Source: Euperipatoides rowelli (taxonomy: Eukaryota > Onychophora > Udeonychophora > Euonychophora > Peripatopsidae). Taken from it: a stretch of DNA of 12,144 nt. Below the pieces are notes generated by a model. That model did no database searches and was not told the origin of the DNA. It saw nothing but the letters and a program-made list of their open reading frames with translations. Where the stretch lies: NCBI GenBank assembly GCA_003024985.2, contig PXIH01S0008157.1. One strand, written 5' to 3'. The translations under genes and the position numbers were made by a program. Position 1 is the first letter of the stretch; each line of letters starts with the position of its first letter. Shown here piece after piece: positions 1-8,300 of the stretch.

Positions 1-102
1 GATTTAATAATTTCAAATGATTATATTTAACCAAAATTTTAATATTATATAAAAAGTTTTAACTAGTTTTCTATTATTATTATTGTAACTATGGGTCGGT
101 TT

Positions 103-640
103 CAGGGCCCCCACATTTTTTTTGGGCCCCGGGACTGGAAATCCAGGCTGGGCCCTTTCATATTTTTTATAAGCTTTTTTTTTTACGGGGCCCTTGTCCG
201 TGAACATTTGATAAGCTTTTTTTGTTGTATGTATGTATGTACGTTTTGTTTACCTTGATGGACCTACGGGTCCCTTGTCCAGCTTGTATGTGCAATTTTA
301 TGTTTTTTTTATTTTTTATTGTGTGAACGTTTTGCTTACCTTTGATGGACCTGTGGGTCCCTTGTCCAACCTGTAAGGGCCCCTTGTGTGTGAAAATTTG
401 ATAGCCTTTTTTTTCTTTGGTTGTATGGATGTTTTGTTAACCTTTATTGAGTCTATGGTCCCTTATTCAGTCTTCAGCTTTTTAATTCAGTCTATGACCC
501 CTTATTTAGTCTTTCGGGGCCTCTTATCTAGATTTATGTGGCCTTTCTTCATCACCCCTAGTCTTAACTATGTAGTTTCTTATGGATTTTGTTCATACAC
601 TGGGCCCCGGGACTACCAAACAGGGCCTAGTGCATATATT
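103..640. repeat. GC-rich interspersed repeat block, probable DNA-transposon fragment
   Basis: The identical 14-mer TGGGCCCCGGGACT occurs at 123-136 and 601-614, and a related CAGGGCCCCCACA lies at 103-115. Between them is a set of diverged direct repeats. A unit with GTTTTG-TTACC, then GATGGACC and GGGTCCCTTGTCC, occurs at about 242-288 and 328-375, with weaker copies at 431-474 and 484-511. A second unit (GGGCCC-TTGT, GTGAA-ATTTGATA, a T run and TTGTATG) occurs at 187-231 and 377-426, about 190 bp apart. CAGGGCCCCCACATTTT followed by GGGCCCC resembles the ends of some hAT elements, but no matching inverted end or target duplication is visible, so the class is inference. An open frame at 386-697 runs through the repeats and is probably incidental. 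Confidence 0.6.
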
Positions 641-2413
641 GGTCAGTTTATACTTCAGGATCAGAAATTTAAATCCTCAATTTTATATTACTGTTAAATG
701 CCATCAAAAAGTGTCCCACTAAATAATTTGCCACCCGATTTCTCGGGCACTCTTAAAGAAATCCAAGCTGTGCCATGCAACTGCGCCCCCTAGTTTTTAC
801 ATTATCTAAGGTTCAGGAGAGTGTTTCCATTTAACCCAGATAATTGGGCCATATTGAAAAACAGTATTTTAAAGAATTCTAATTCTAGCCAAATAAGTGC
901 ACTTGGGCAGTTTTGCAGTGCATTGTGGTAAATCTAAGGTTACTAGCATGGGGCCGAATAAGGACGCCACCCTCTTTTCTCCCTTAACGAATGATAAATG
1001 TGTTTGTCACTTGATTGACATCCTATGGTAACACTTTTGCTAGGGATTAAAAACTGAGTTATTCACTTCCTAACAGCTTGATGTTCTCTAAAGAGCCTTT
1101 GTTGTCTAATTGCCTTTGATAAATCCTCAAGCAAAAAGACTTAGTTTAAAGCATGAGAAATACTGTTACTTCCATAATGATCAGTCTACTAATGGATTGA
1201 AAAGTTAAAGTTTTAATTTTTAGCTTTGTGACTAAGAAATTTTTCATATATGAAACATATATCTTATAATGCGCTGATTTTGCTTTATGGTAATATCTTA
1301 TGTATAGTGCAAAGATGCTATCAATGTACAAGTGAAAGTAAAGATTATGTGCTGTATATTCAATCTTTCTGTGATGCACAGATTGTACAATATTCATTAT
1401 CCATAAGCATCATGCACGCATCTGAGCGATTGGATTAAGAAAAACTAGAAGAAAAAAGAAAAGCAATATATTTTTCTCAAATCCCGGTTAGACCTGAGAC
1501 CCTAGTTAACCCAAAGTTATCCTCGTAGATAACTGACTGCTAAAAGGGAAAGGAATATTTAAAAATTAACCATTATAACTTGTAGAACTGCCCATGCTTG
1601 AGAGAGAGTTATTACAGTAAAAGTCTAAGAACAACATTTTAAATGTTCTGGCAAACATAGAGCAGATGCCCATTCTACAACAAGGAAAGTAAAATTCAGA
1701 ATAAAAACCAAAAACGAGAAATTAAAAATCCCACAGAATTTGAACTTACAAATTAAAGCTTTCATGATACAAAAAAAAAAAAAAAAAATGAACGACCTAT
1801 ACTGTAGCCTATATAAGAAAAACATTTAATCAGAATAGAAAATGAATCCTCCGAAAATTTTGAACGTTTAAAAAGAAAATATGACTCTAATTATTATTTC
1901 AGCATTTCATAATATATATAACTTACATAGAATAATGATTTGATGAGAAACCATCTAAAATAATGCACCATTACACAAATCACATTGAAATACTCTTTAT
2001 TCAAAAATAAAATTAAGACATTTGCATTTTGAAATTAATTTCTTTGCCAGATCTTATAAAATGTGCAAAAAAACTGGCTATTATGTTAAAGCATATCTGT
2101 GACATGATGTGGATTACCAGTTTTATGGTAATAAAAAATTACGATTGTCCTCTGATTTAATTTTGTGGCAATAGGTTAAAATACTATATAAAATGATAAA
2201 TTTTACAAATATAAATGCTAATGATCTGTATCTCTTCACACAATAAAGTACTGTCTTCTGGTAAATTAATGACTCCTCTATTGTAGCATAGAATAAAATC
2301 CCCATAGTAGAAATTATATTAATTATGTTTGATATTTTAAACTCTTTTTATAAACCTAATCTCTTAAATTAGGCTCATTTTAATATATACTGAAACTTTT
2401 ATATATTTTTTAA
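641..2413. other. no supported feature; probable intron
   Basis: This stretch lies upstream of the UBA exon and is probably intron. The part at 700-1130 is less AT-rich than the rest and has a small hairpin (CCCGA, loop TTTC, TCGGG at about 736-749), but no recognisable coding or RNA gene. A run of about 19 A lies near 1771-1789. Several 60-85 codon open frames on both strands have biased, low-complexity composition expected by chance in AT-rich DNA. I found no preceding UBAC1 exon here. Confidence 0.5.
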
Positions 2414-2444
2414 TACTAATGTATTGTCTGTATACTTTATTTAG
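2414..2444 (+). promoter_or_regulatory. branch point and 3' splice acceptor
   Basis: A near-consensus branch-point sequence TACTAAT sits at 2414-2420. It is followed by a T-rich tract and the acceptor TTTATTTAG ending at 2444. The branch A (2419) is 25 nt from the AG, a normal spacing. Together with the donor at 2554 this marks 2445-2553 as an internal exon. A second AG at 2447-2448 could shift the start by four bases, but the first AG follows the pyrimidine-rich tract directly. Confidence 0.75.
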
Positions 2445-2553
2445 AAAGGATGGAAGAAAGAAGTACCCCGCTTGTTGATCCTAGAGCTCTAAAACAATTG
2501 ACAGACATGGGGTTTCAAGAACATAGAGCTACCAAAGCATTACAACTCAACAG
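2445..2553 (+). CDS. UBAC1: internal exon of UBAC1-like protein (UBA domain)
   Basis: A 109-bp exon begins with two bases of a split codon, has 35 full codons (2447-2551), and ends with AG of the next split codon before the donor GTACTT. The encoded segment includes VDPRALKQLTDMGF and HRATKALQLN. This is the first part of a ubiquitin-associated (UBA) domain, with the MGF loop and the helix-2 pattern ATKALQLN. From memory the ATKALQLN stretch matches the UBA domain of UBAC1 (KPC2) better than other UBA proteins. UBAC1 is the non-catalytic partner of the RNF123/KPC1 ubiquitin ligase, where its UBA domains bind ubiquitinated substrates. The rest of the domain must lie on a following exon, which I do not find in the 9.5 kb to the right, so the flanking introns are long and full of transposons. 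Other UBA proteins remain possible; the UBA call itself is firmer than the gene name. Confidence 0.82.
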
Positions 2554-2818
2554 GTACTTTTGTCATGTAATTTTTATTTTAACTCTTATGATTATTCCTT
2601 AAACTGCCAGTCTGTCCGTCCAAATTTTCAGTATAATGTTTGTATTTATTTTTCATATTTATTTCATGAATAAAAATTCCATGGAAAGAAGTATCTCTAA
2701 CACTTATCATTGGAATCATGCTGTGGAAATTTGTGCCAGACATGGATTAAAAATATATCAAGCTGCTAACAAGTATATTATTAGTCAGCAATATATGCAA
2801 TCTTGAATCCATATGACA

Positions 2819-2826
2819 GTCTAGAT
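2819..2826. repeat. left 8-bp target-site duplication of hAT element
   Basis: GTCTAGAT directly precedes the element and is repeated exactly at 3431-3438 directly after it. Eight base pairs is the characteristic duplication length of hAT transposition. Confidence 0.93.
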
Positions 2827-3430
2827 CAGGGTTTCTTAACCTTTTCAAGAGCGTGAGCACCTTTGGAGTCTCAGGTCACTTGAAGAGCACCCACTATTTT
2901 TTTCTGATGAGCTTTTTTTTTTTTTTTTTTTGATGAGCTGTTTTTGTGTAGTATTTATTTTAATCACCCCCTCTTTTTAAATTATTGCAATTTATTTTTT
3001 ATTAAAACTAGGTAAATAAACACATACAGTACTCAAACTGTTGATTGCATGACATTGTGAGTCAGTATTATTTTTTTTTTAAAAAAAAGTAAACTTGCAA
3101 TGAATATGCAAAAAAACTAGACCAGTCCAATCTAGTGAGACCCTAAGCTTGAATGCAATGAAGAATTTCAATGATGTGTGTCATTGTCTCTCTCTCTACT
3201 CACGGTAAAGAACAAATGGGTGAAGTGTTATGGATATGGTCAATGAGTATATTGTCCGATGTAGCGCATGCTTTAAGTATTTGGATTATTATTATTTTAA
3301 AATAATGTTGGCGAGCACTCTTTTTACAATTTATGGTGCTCCCGAGCACTAATTTAGCACATCTCCGAGAGCACTTATTTTCATTCAAAGAGCACTGTGG
3401 TGCTCCCGAGCACCAGGTTGAGAACCACTG
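2827..3430. mobile_element. 604-bp non-autonomous hAT (Charlie/Tip100-like) element
   Basis: The left end reads CAGGGTTTCTTAACCT and the right end, read inward on the minus strand, reads CAGTGGTTCTCAACCT, agreeing at 13 of 16 positions. CAGTGGTTCTCAACC is a typical hAT terminus. The exact 8-bp duplications GTCTAGAT on both sides define the element completely. No transposase frame is present; the interior is AT-rich with a 19-T run at 2913-2931 flanked by copies of TGATGAGCT (2905 and 2931), which suggests slippage. It must have been moved by a transposase supplied in trans. It lies about 270 bp downstream of the UBA exon, inside the presumed intron. The perfect duplication but imperfect termini suggest a moderately old insertion. 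An open frame at 3200-3388 (-) has no transposase features. Confidence 0.93.
3313..3413. repeat. subterminal GAGCAC/GTGCTC motif cluster of the hAT element
   Basis: Near the right end GAGCAC occurs at 3313, 3344, 3369, 3390 and 3408, and its inverse GTGCTC at 3336 and 3400. The two composite sites at 3336-3349 and 3400-3413 both read GTGCTCCCGAGCAC, a near-palindromic 14-mer. The left end has only two copies, at 2855 and 2885. Clusters of short subterminal repeats are known transposase-binding sites in hAT elements such as Ac; that these serve this role is inference. Confidence 0.75.
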
Positions 3431-3438
3431 GTCTAGAT
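3431..3438. repeat. right 8-bp target-site duplication of hAT element
   Basis: GTCTAGAT follows the right terminus directly and is identical to the copy at 2819-2826. Confidence 0.93.
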
Positions 3439-3626
3439 TATAAATTCAATGAAAAAAATCAGCACATCATAATAAAAAAAATATTTTGACTAATTAATTC
3501 AGGAAGATAAAGGACATACATTATATCCTAAGATTGTTGAACAAATCTTTCATCTTAATTCAATATGTGGCTAATTAAGTTTTTAAAGATTAAAAATGTT
3601 ATTAAAAAAAACTCAGTTTATATAAG

Positions 3627-3900
3627 TCCATCTACCGTAACAGGGTGGAACAAATCAACATTATACAAGATCGTAAAACAAATCGCATTGTACAATGTCT
3701 ATATACAGTATCCCAATAAAGTAGAGTCCATCTATAGTATCTTAAGAGGGAGAATAAATCTGCATCCATCTATTCTAAGTGGGTAAACAAATCCATACAT
3801 ACTGTACATGGTCCATCACACTAAAAGGTACAACAAATCTAATCCTAAAAGACCCATATATTCTTAAAAGGCAGAACAAATCCACCTCTAGATTAAATGC
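3627..3900. repeat. highly diverged tandem repeat (minisatellite remnant)
   Basis: ACAAATC or a close variant recurs at 3650, 3678, 3754 (ATAAATC), 3787, 3833 and 3876. TCCATCT or TCCATC recurs at 3627, 3727, 3765 and 3812. The fuller unit looks like TCCATCTA, a spacer ending in CTTAA or CTAA, then AGG and AGAACAAATC, about 28-46 bp long with variable spacing. Divergence between units is high, so it is an old array. A 73-codon open frame crossing it (3565-3786, +) is probably a by-product of the repeat. Confidence 0.65.
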
Positions 3901-4312
3901 GTAACCAATTAATCAGAATTCAGCCATTAAATTAAAGATTTATTTTTTTATCTAAAACTTTTTTTTTTTAATTTACAAATATTATATTACTAAATTAATT
4001 TCTGCAGCATTAGCAAATTTACAGTAGCTTATGTTTAAAAACATTCGTAAAGATAAATGGAACAATATAAAATGTTATTTAGCTTGACTTATAAACAAGT
4101 CTGTAATTTTCATTTGTAATAATAACCACTTTAGACCAGGATTTCAAATGTATAATATCTTGAGCGCCTGTTTGTGAACAAGTAAAAGTTCAATAGGCTC
4201 AATCCTTTTTTAATATTAGTTATACGTGGCATAACCACATCACAGTTATTTTTTTTTATCTGAATCTAGTTCAGAATTACTTGAGGGAGGTTTACTTTTA
4301 ACTAATAATTAT
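3901..4312. other. no supported feature
   Basis: AT-rich sequence between the diverged tandem array and the gypsy LTR. I see no open frame, repeat or RNA structure that I can support. Part of it could belong to the left side of the minus-strand LTR if that LTR is longer than drawn. Confidence 0.4.
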
Positions 4313-4620
4313 TGCATTGGTCAAAATCTCTACTATTATCAGATGTTCGTTTATTCACTATAATAAGTATTACCGTATGTTTATATGTTCTGTATTATAT
4401 TTAATGCATTGAAAGGAATGTCTCATTTATTCCATCACTTATTTTTTGGTTCATAATTGAAATTGATATTCTAAACATATTACCGTATGACTTACCGATT
4501 CATATCATGATATACAATATACAGTACATGTGTACATGTCCTGAGCATGCACATTACATGTTTTTGTATACTGAGTATGCCAGCTTTTTTATTCATATAA
4601 CATTACCCTCAAATGTTACA
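4313..4620 (-). mobile_element. 3' LTR of a minus-strand gypsy-type element (inner edge firm, outer edge tentative)
   Basis: Reading the minus strand leftward from 4620, the sequence starts TGTAACATTTGAGGG immediately after a purine tract, the standard junction between polypurine tract and 3' LTR. The pol stop codon lies 85 bp upstream of it. A minus-strand AATAAA at 4350-4355 may be the polyadenylation signal. The outer edge is uncertain: a CA end is possible at 4313 (after GACCAATG) or, less likely because it leaves almost nothing after the AATAAA, at 4344 (CGAACA). No second LTR of this sequence is seen in the window. Confidence 0.55.
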
Positions 4621-4634
4621 CCTTTCCCTTTTCT
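4621..4634 (-). other. polypurine tract (plus-strand primer site of the retroelement)
   Basis: On the minus strand AGAAAAGGGAAAGG directly precedes the LTR-start TGTAACA. A purine tract at this place primes plus-strand DNA synthesis in LTR retroelements. Its position between the pol stop and the TGT supports the LTR edge. Confidence 0.7.
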
Positions 4635-4705
4635 AAAAGCTTAATATCCAGAAACAAATCACCAATTATATGAAAAAAAATTAATTATATCACTATTAAA
4701 ATTGT

Positions 4706-5160
4706 TCACTTCTTGACATAATCTTTAAATCTTACAGGAGGTGTTATTTGATGTCCTGATTTGGTATTATACGCAGACGTACTACTTTCCATTTCAGGTA
4801 ATCCTTTCATTCTTGAGTCAGTGTCTGATGTTTCAGCTTTATCATCCTCAGTACCATCTTCCTCCATTTCACTATCTATTTCTTCCTTTGGTGGTGGATT
4901 TAAAGATTGTTTTAGGTCAAATGTATTTCTTCTCATGATATGTCCTTTTTGATTCCTTATTAAATATGACCGAGGGGCATTTCATATTTGGATAATAGTC
5001 TGGCTGGCACCCATTGTTTTTCTGTTTTATATAAAACATCTTCTCTTGAAATAGGTTGGGCATTCTTTGCACTTCTATCATAATAATTTTTTTGTTTTTT
5101 CCTTGTTGACATCATTTGTTGATCAAGCTCTGTAGTAATTTCGAACAGGATCCTCCCTAC
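4706..5160 (-). pseudogene. Ty3/gypsy pol C-terminus (end of integrase), frameshifted fragment
   Basis: Reading right to left, the first frame (5160 to about 4981) contains LDQQMMSTRKKQKNYYDRSA and, further on, QWVPARLLSKYE. The second frame (about 4979 to 4706) contains PRSYLIRNQKGHIMRRNTF and ends with TPPVRFKDYVKK and a TGA at 4706. Together these match the end of Ty3/gypsy integrases: the YYD-(K/R)-xAK segment, a W-x-PA strand, then PRSYLV..G...RRN, and the acidic tail closing in PPxRFKDYV. The two parts are in different frames, with a one-base shift in the run of C/G near 4973-4981, so the copy is broken. No Met start is expected because this is internal to a polyprotein. Coding similarity stops at 5160 with a TGA, shortly before the plus-strand LTR candidate. 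The acidic ED/EE-rich stretch (4760-4880) lies just before the C-terminal motif. Confidence 0.88.
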
Positions 5161-5191
5161 TCACAGTGCCAATTTGAAAAATCACTGTGGG

Positions 5192-6294
5192 TGTTGATAA
5201 ATTAAAAATAATACTGTGATGTTTTACTCACCTGAACCGTAACTACAAATAAAGTAGAAAACTATGAAAATATAGTTATTTGCTCTAATTAATTTAAATG
5301 CAGGGAAACAAAACAAGAAAGAAAAAAAAACACTCAAATAAAATCCCAACACCATTGTAAAATTATAATAATATCTACAAACTATTGTCCAAATATCTCA
5401 TATATACTGTATATTTTATACACCGTACTGTATTATTGACAATAATTGTCAAAAATATCATAACTAATATAAAATATCTTGAAACTATAATCTCTAATTA
5501 AATATGAAATCAAAATTTTTCCACATCCAATAACTAAAATTAATAATTATTATTAAATCATAATAATAAGGAACTGTGGTTCAAATTAATTTAAAACCAC
5601 CAAATAAAATGTAAGTTACTGTAGGCTATATTCCCTTAATATTAAATGTGCAATGATACAACATTCTAAAATTATATTAATAAAACCCTTGTAAGAACTC
5701 TTTCCCCCTATTAAATTATTTTCCTTTCTTTAATCTAATATCAATTGAACAAAATATTTAAATTAAAAATTGTTAATAATATAAAATATTTCCCGCTATT
5801 AGGACCACCGATCATATACCAAATAATTACATACAGTTCTTACCGTATTAAAATAGTTATAAATATAAACTATATTACTTTTAAAATATAAAAGTAATTG
5901 TTAGAAAGAAATAGAATAAAAAAAAACATTATTTAAAATATCAAAACTTAAAGTATATGATTCCTTATTAATAACGATCTAAGTGCAAGATTGATTTTAG
6001 AATAACCTTTTGTTTATACTAAATATAAAATAATATGAATGCAGTCAATTTTAAATATCTAGATCAATCTAAATAATGAAAATAAAAAGTCTTATTTAAA
6101 ATATAGTCACTGTTCAAAGTCATAATGTTATATCGCATCTATGAAGCAACGTGAGTGTGAATCGAGAGTAGGGAGAGTCAGAAAGCAGATGATGGTTTTG
6201 TAAAGTAGCTCAATATGTTTACCCAATAAAGATGTTCATTTCCATGTTATCCTGTTCATATGTCCATAATGCTTAACAAAGCACCAACACAACA
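5192..6294 (+). mobile_element. probable 5' LTR of a plus-strand gypsy-type element
   Basis: The right edge ends CAACACAACA at 6294, directly followed by TTGGCGACC, a typical junction between a gypsy LTR and the primer-binding site, with gag following in the right orientation. An AATAAA at 6225-6230 could be the polyadenylation signal. For the left edge, TGTTG at 5192 pairs with CAACA at the right end as the short inverted LTR termini; TGTGGG at 5186 is an alternative. At 1.1 kb the LTR would be long and is extremely AT-rich, so the left edge is a guess and part of this span may be unrelated. Its visible ends do not resemble the minus-strand LTR at 4620, suggesting a different family. Confidence 0.45.
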
Positions 6295-6312
6295 TTGGCG
6301 ACCTTTGCCGAA
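6295..6312 (+). other. primer-binding-site-like sequence
   Basis: TTGGCGACC directly follows the LTR-ending CA. TGGCG at this place is common in animal Ty3/gypsy elements, where it pairs with the 3' end of a host tRNA to prime reverse transcription. I cannot name the tRNA from sequence alone. Only the first nine bases look like the usual site; the following bases are not clearly conserved. Confidence 0.5.
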
Positions 6313-6535
6313 AGTAATATTTAAAAAAAGCTTAATAAAATTTTTATTTTCTTCCAATTGATAAGTAAACAAGAAAAGCTAAGCGATCGGCATTAAAAAA
6401 AAAAAGTTTTACGCTACATAAAGACTTGTTATAAAAATAATTATTTAAATAAAAAGAAGAAAACACGGAATTAAGAAGTAAATAAAAGAATTCTGATATT
6501 TTAATCAAAATTATTAAAATGAATACAGTATACAG

Positions 6536-7330
6536 ATGTCAAATTATCCACCGTTAGAATGTAAAGTCAATCGTAACATGGCATGTCAAAGATGGAGAAA
6601 ATGGGAAGAAAATTAGAAAACCTTTTTAGTTGCAATGGCAATAACAAAAACAAAGCAAAAATGTGCATTGCTTTGTCATTACATGGGTGAGGAATTGGAT
6701 AATATATTTTGTTCTTTATCAACAGGGGATTCGTTTGAGTCTGCAGTATCAGTGATAACAAATATTTTTTTGTCTCAATAAAACATTGAATATGCAGCGT
6801 ATATATTTAGGCAGATAAAGCTGCAGTCGAGTGAAATGCTGGATCAGTTTGTGTCTAAATTGTGAAAATCAGCCAAATCATGCAGGTTTGCAGAAGATGA
6901 TAAAGAAATCAAGTCTCAGCTTACTTTAGGATGCATTTCTGGCAGATTGAGGAGGTTTGCTTTACAGAATCCAGACAAAGGTTTAGATGAATTTGTTCAA
7001 TTTGGTCGAATAAATGAAATCACGGATCAACAAGCATCGGCATTTGAAGCATTGCATAAAGAAAGTGTTAACAAATACAAACAAAAGCTTCGACAGCTGC
7101 AATAAATTACGAGTCACCAAGAAAATTTACAACAATTCCTCATGATTAGAAGAAACAAAGAGATAAATATCAAAGGAAGGATAAAAAAGACAAATGTACT
7201 TATTGTGGAGAAGACTGGCATAAAGGTGGGAATAATTTGTGTTATGTTAAGTTCCCTGATGCTTATCATTGCAATTTTTCTATTTTATTTCTTCCTTGTG
7301 ATTATTGAATCAACAGTAATAATGAATTAG
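6536..7330 (+). pseudogene. gypsy (Mag-like) gag pseudogene
   Basis: The start ATG at 6536 opens a frame that can be followed for about 190 codons with gypsy Gag similarity, interrupted only by in-frame stops: TAG at 6614, TAA at 6779, TGA at 6863 and TAA at 7103. Recognisable blocks are RWRKWEEN near the N-terminus, ALLCHYMGEELDNIF, NIEYAAYIFRQIK, EMLDQFVSKL, FAEDDKEIKSQL, GCISGRLRRFALQNP and the end motif NEITDQQASAFE. These are the order and wording of the retrotransposon Gag capsid domain of Mag-type gypsy elements. A zinc-knuckle remnant KCTYCGEDWH lies at 7192-7221 in another frame, so a frameshift falls between 7106 and 7192. Gag packages the element RNA into cytoplasmic particles. Protease and reverse transcriptase are not found to the right. 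The long antisense frame at 6567-6761 is a shadow. Confidence 0.86.
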
Positions 7331-7685
7331 TATGCAATTTAAGTAGTTTTTTTTCAATAATTTTCTAAGATGAACTCATTAATTTCACATTCATTGTCAA
7401 ACTAAGTAGGAGTAAAAGGTCTAGATGAGTTAGGAGATACGTACTGAATCATATTCAGGTTTTCTACTGTTTTCATAACAATCAATATCAGTGATCTTAT
7501 TTAAATTGTAAAGATCCATGATAGAAACTGGTGCTAATAATTTGTCCATTTCAGTACAGCTTCTGGAGTTCAAGACAATTTTAGACTTTTTATTGTCAAA
7601 AATAGTATCCATTATTGTTTAAAGACTCAAAAGGCACTAGATCAGTAGATACCAAGTTTAATCCACATTATTTGTACCATTAAAA
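7331..7685. other. no firm feature; unidentified 60-codon minus-strand frame
   Basis: Sequence between the gag remnant and the LINE endonuclease fragment. A minus-strand frame at 7430-7612 encodes a fairly ordinary-looking 60-residue peptide beginning MDTIFDNKKSK, with no family I recognise. It lies downstream of the minus-strand endonuclease remnant and could be part of the same decayed LINE, but no reverse transcriptase motif is visible. Confidence 0.3.
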
Positions 7686-8265
7686 TTACAAGAAGTAAAT
7701 GATCCCTAATTTCTTCCATTCAGTATAAATTAAGAGAGTATATTTATAACATCTAACAGTCTTTGATTTATGACTAAATGATTGGAGACCTAAAGAAAAA
7801 GATTTAGGTGTTTTAGTAGGAAAAGTATATGAGAGGTTAGCAGTCCTAACATTGAAGTCTCCCATTAAGATTATGCTAGGTAAGTTAGTGAAAGAATTCA
7901 GTAGGTCTTCCAACCTATTTAACTTGTGATCCAGTTCAGAAGAAGGAGGGAAGTACAGTGTATAAAGCAATCGGAATTTGTGTGTTGAAGTCTGAAATGA
8001 ATCGCAAAACAATTATGATCCAATATTTGTCAATGTCTATTATCTGTATTCAATTTTTAAATATGTCCTTCAGGAGGTATAATTAATACAATAATACCTT
8101 CTGATGGATGAACAGTAGGGACAGAAAAAGATTCAAACAATCAAAACCACCCAAAAGTTTTGGTTTAGAAGAGGTCAGCCAAGATTCAGATAAACAAATA
8201 AGAGAGAATTGTGATGATAATGATTTATTAGGAGAAATGAAGTGTAGATTTCCATATATATAAGA
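7686..8265 (-). pseudogene. LINE apurinic-like endonuclease domain, frameshifted fragment
   Basis: Reading right to left, the segment at about 8207-8173 encodes LICLSESWLT, the ISETWL-type catalytic motif of the exonuclease-endonuclease-phosphatase (EEP) fold of non-LTR retrotransposons. After at least one frameshift comes HPSEGIIVLI (resembling the GGVxIxI strand), then the frame 8012-7686 with HKFRLLYTLYFPPSS (the YRPPSS motif) and LPSIILMGDFNV (the GDFN motif). The order and spacing fit an EEP domain, which nicks target DNA to prime reverse transcription. The protein after GDFN decays into unrelated sequence and no reverse transcriptase is visible, so this is a dead fragment. The CR1/L2/Jockey-like group is likely, but I cannot place it further. 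Confidence 0.8.
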
Positions 8266-8279
8266 GATAGAAATCTACA

Positions 8280-8300
8280 GAATGAAATATTATTTCATTC
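8280..8300. repeat. perfect 21-bp palindrome (10-bp arms)
   Basis: GAATGAAATA at 8280-8289, one central T, then its exact inverse TATTTCATTC at 8291-8300. It sits just beyond the recognisable LINE endonuclease sequence. Palindromes of this size do occur by chance in AT-rich DNA, so no role is claimed. Confidence 0.6.

Noticed and set aside
386-697. 103-codon plus-strand open frame, the second longest in the window
   Set aside because: It lies entirely within the repeat block at 103-640, is rich in F, S and L from T-rich DNA, and shows no family motif.
2902-2912. CTGATGAG core resembling a hammerhead ribozyme
   Set aside because: It is followed by a T run, with no GAAA segment or pairing stems.
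3627-3900. Possible CRISPR-like repeat-spacer array
   Set aside because: Repeats are short, diverged and unevenly spaced, and the genome is clearly eukaryotic; it is a minisatellite remnant.
4741-4952. Two plus-strand frames of 63-65 codons
   Set aside because: They are antisense shadows of the gypsy pol C-terminus, whose minus-strand motifs are clear.
6567-6761. 64-codon minus-strand frame
   Set aside because: It is an antisense shadow of the gag pseudogene.
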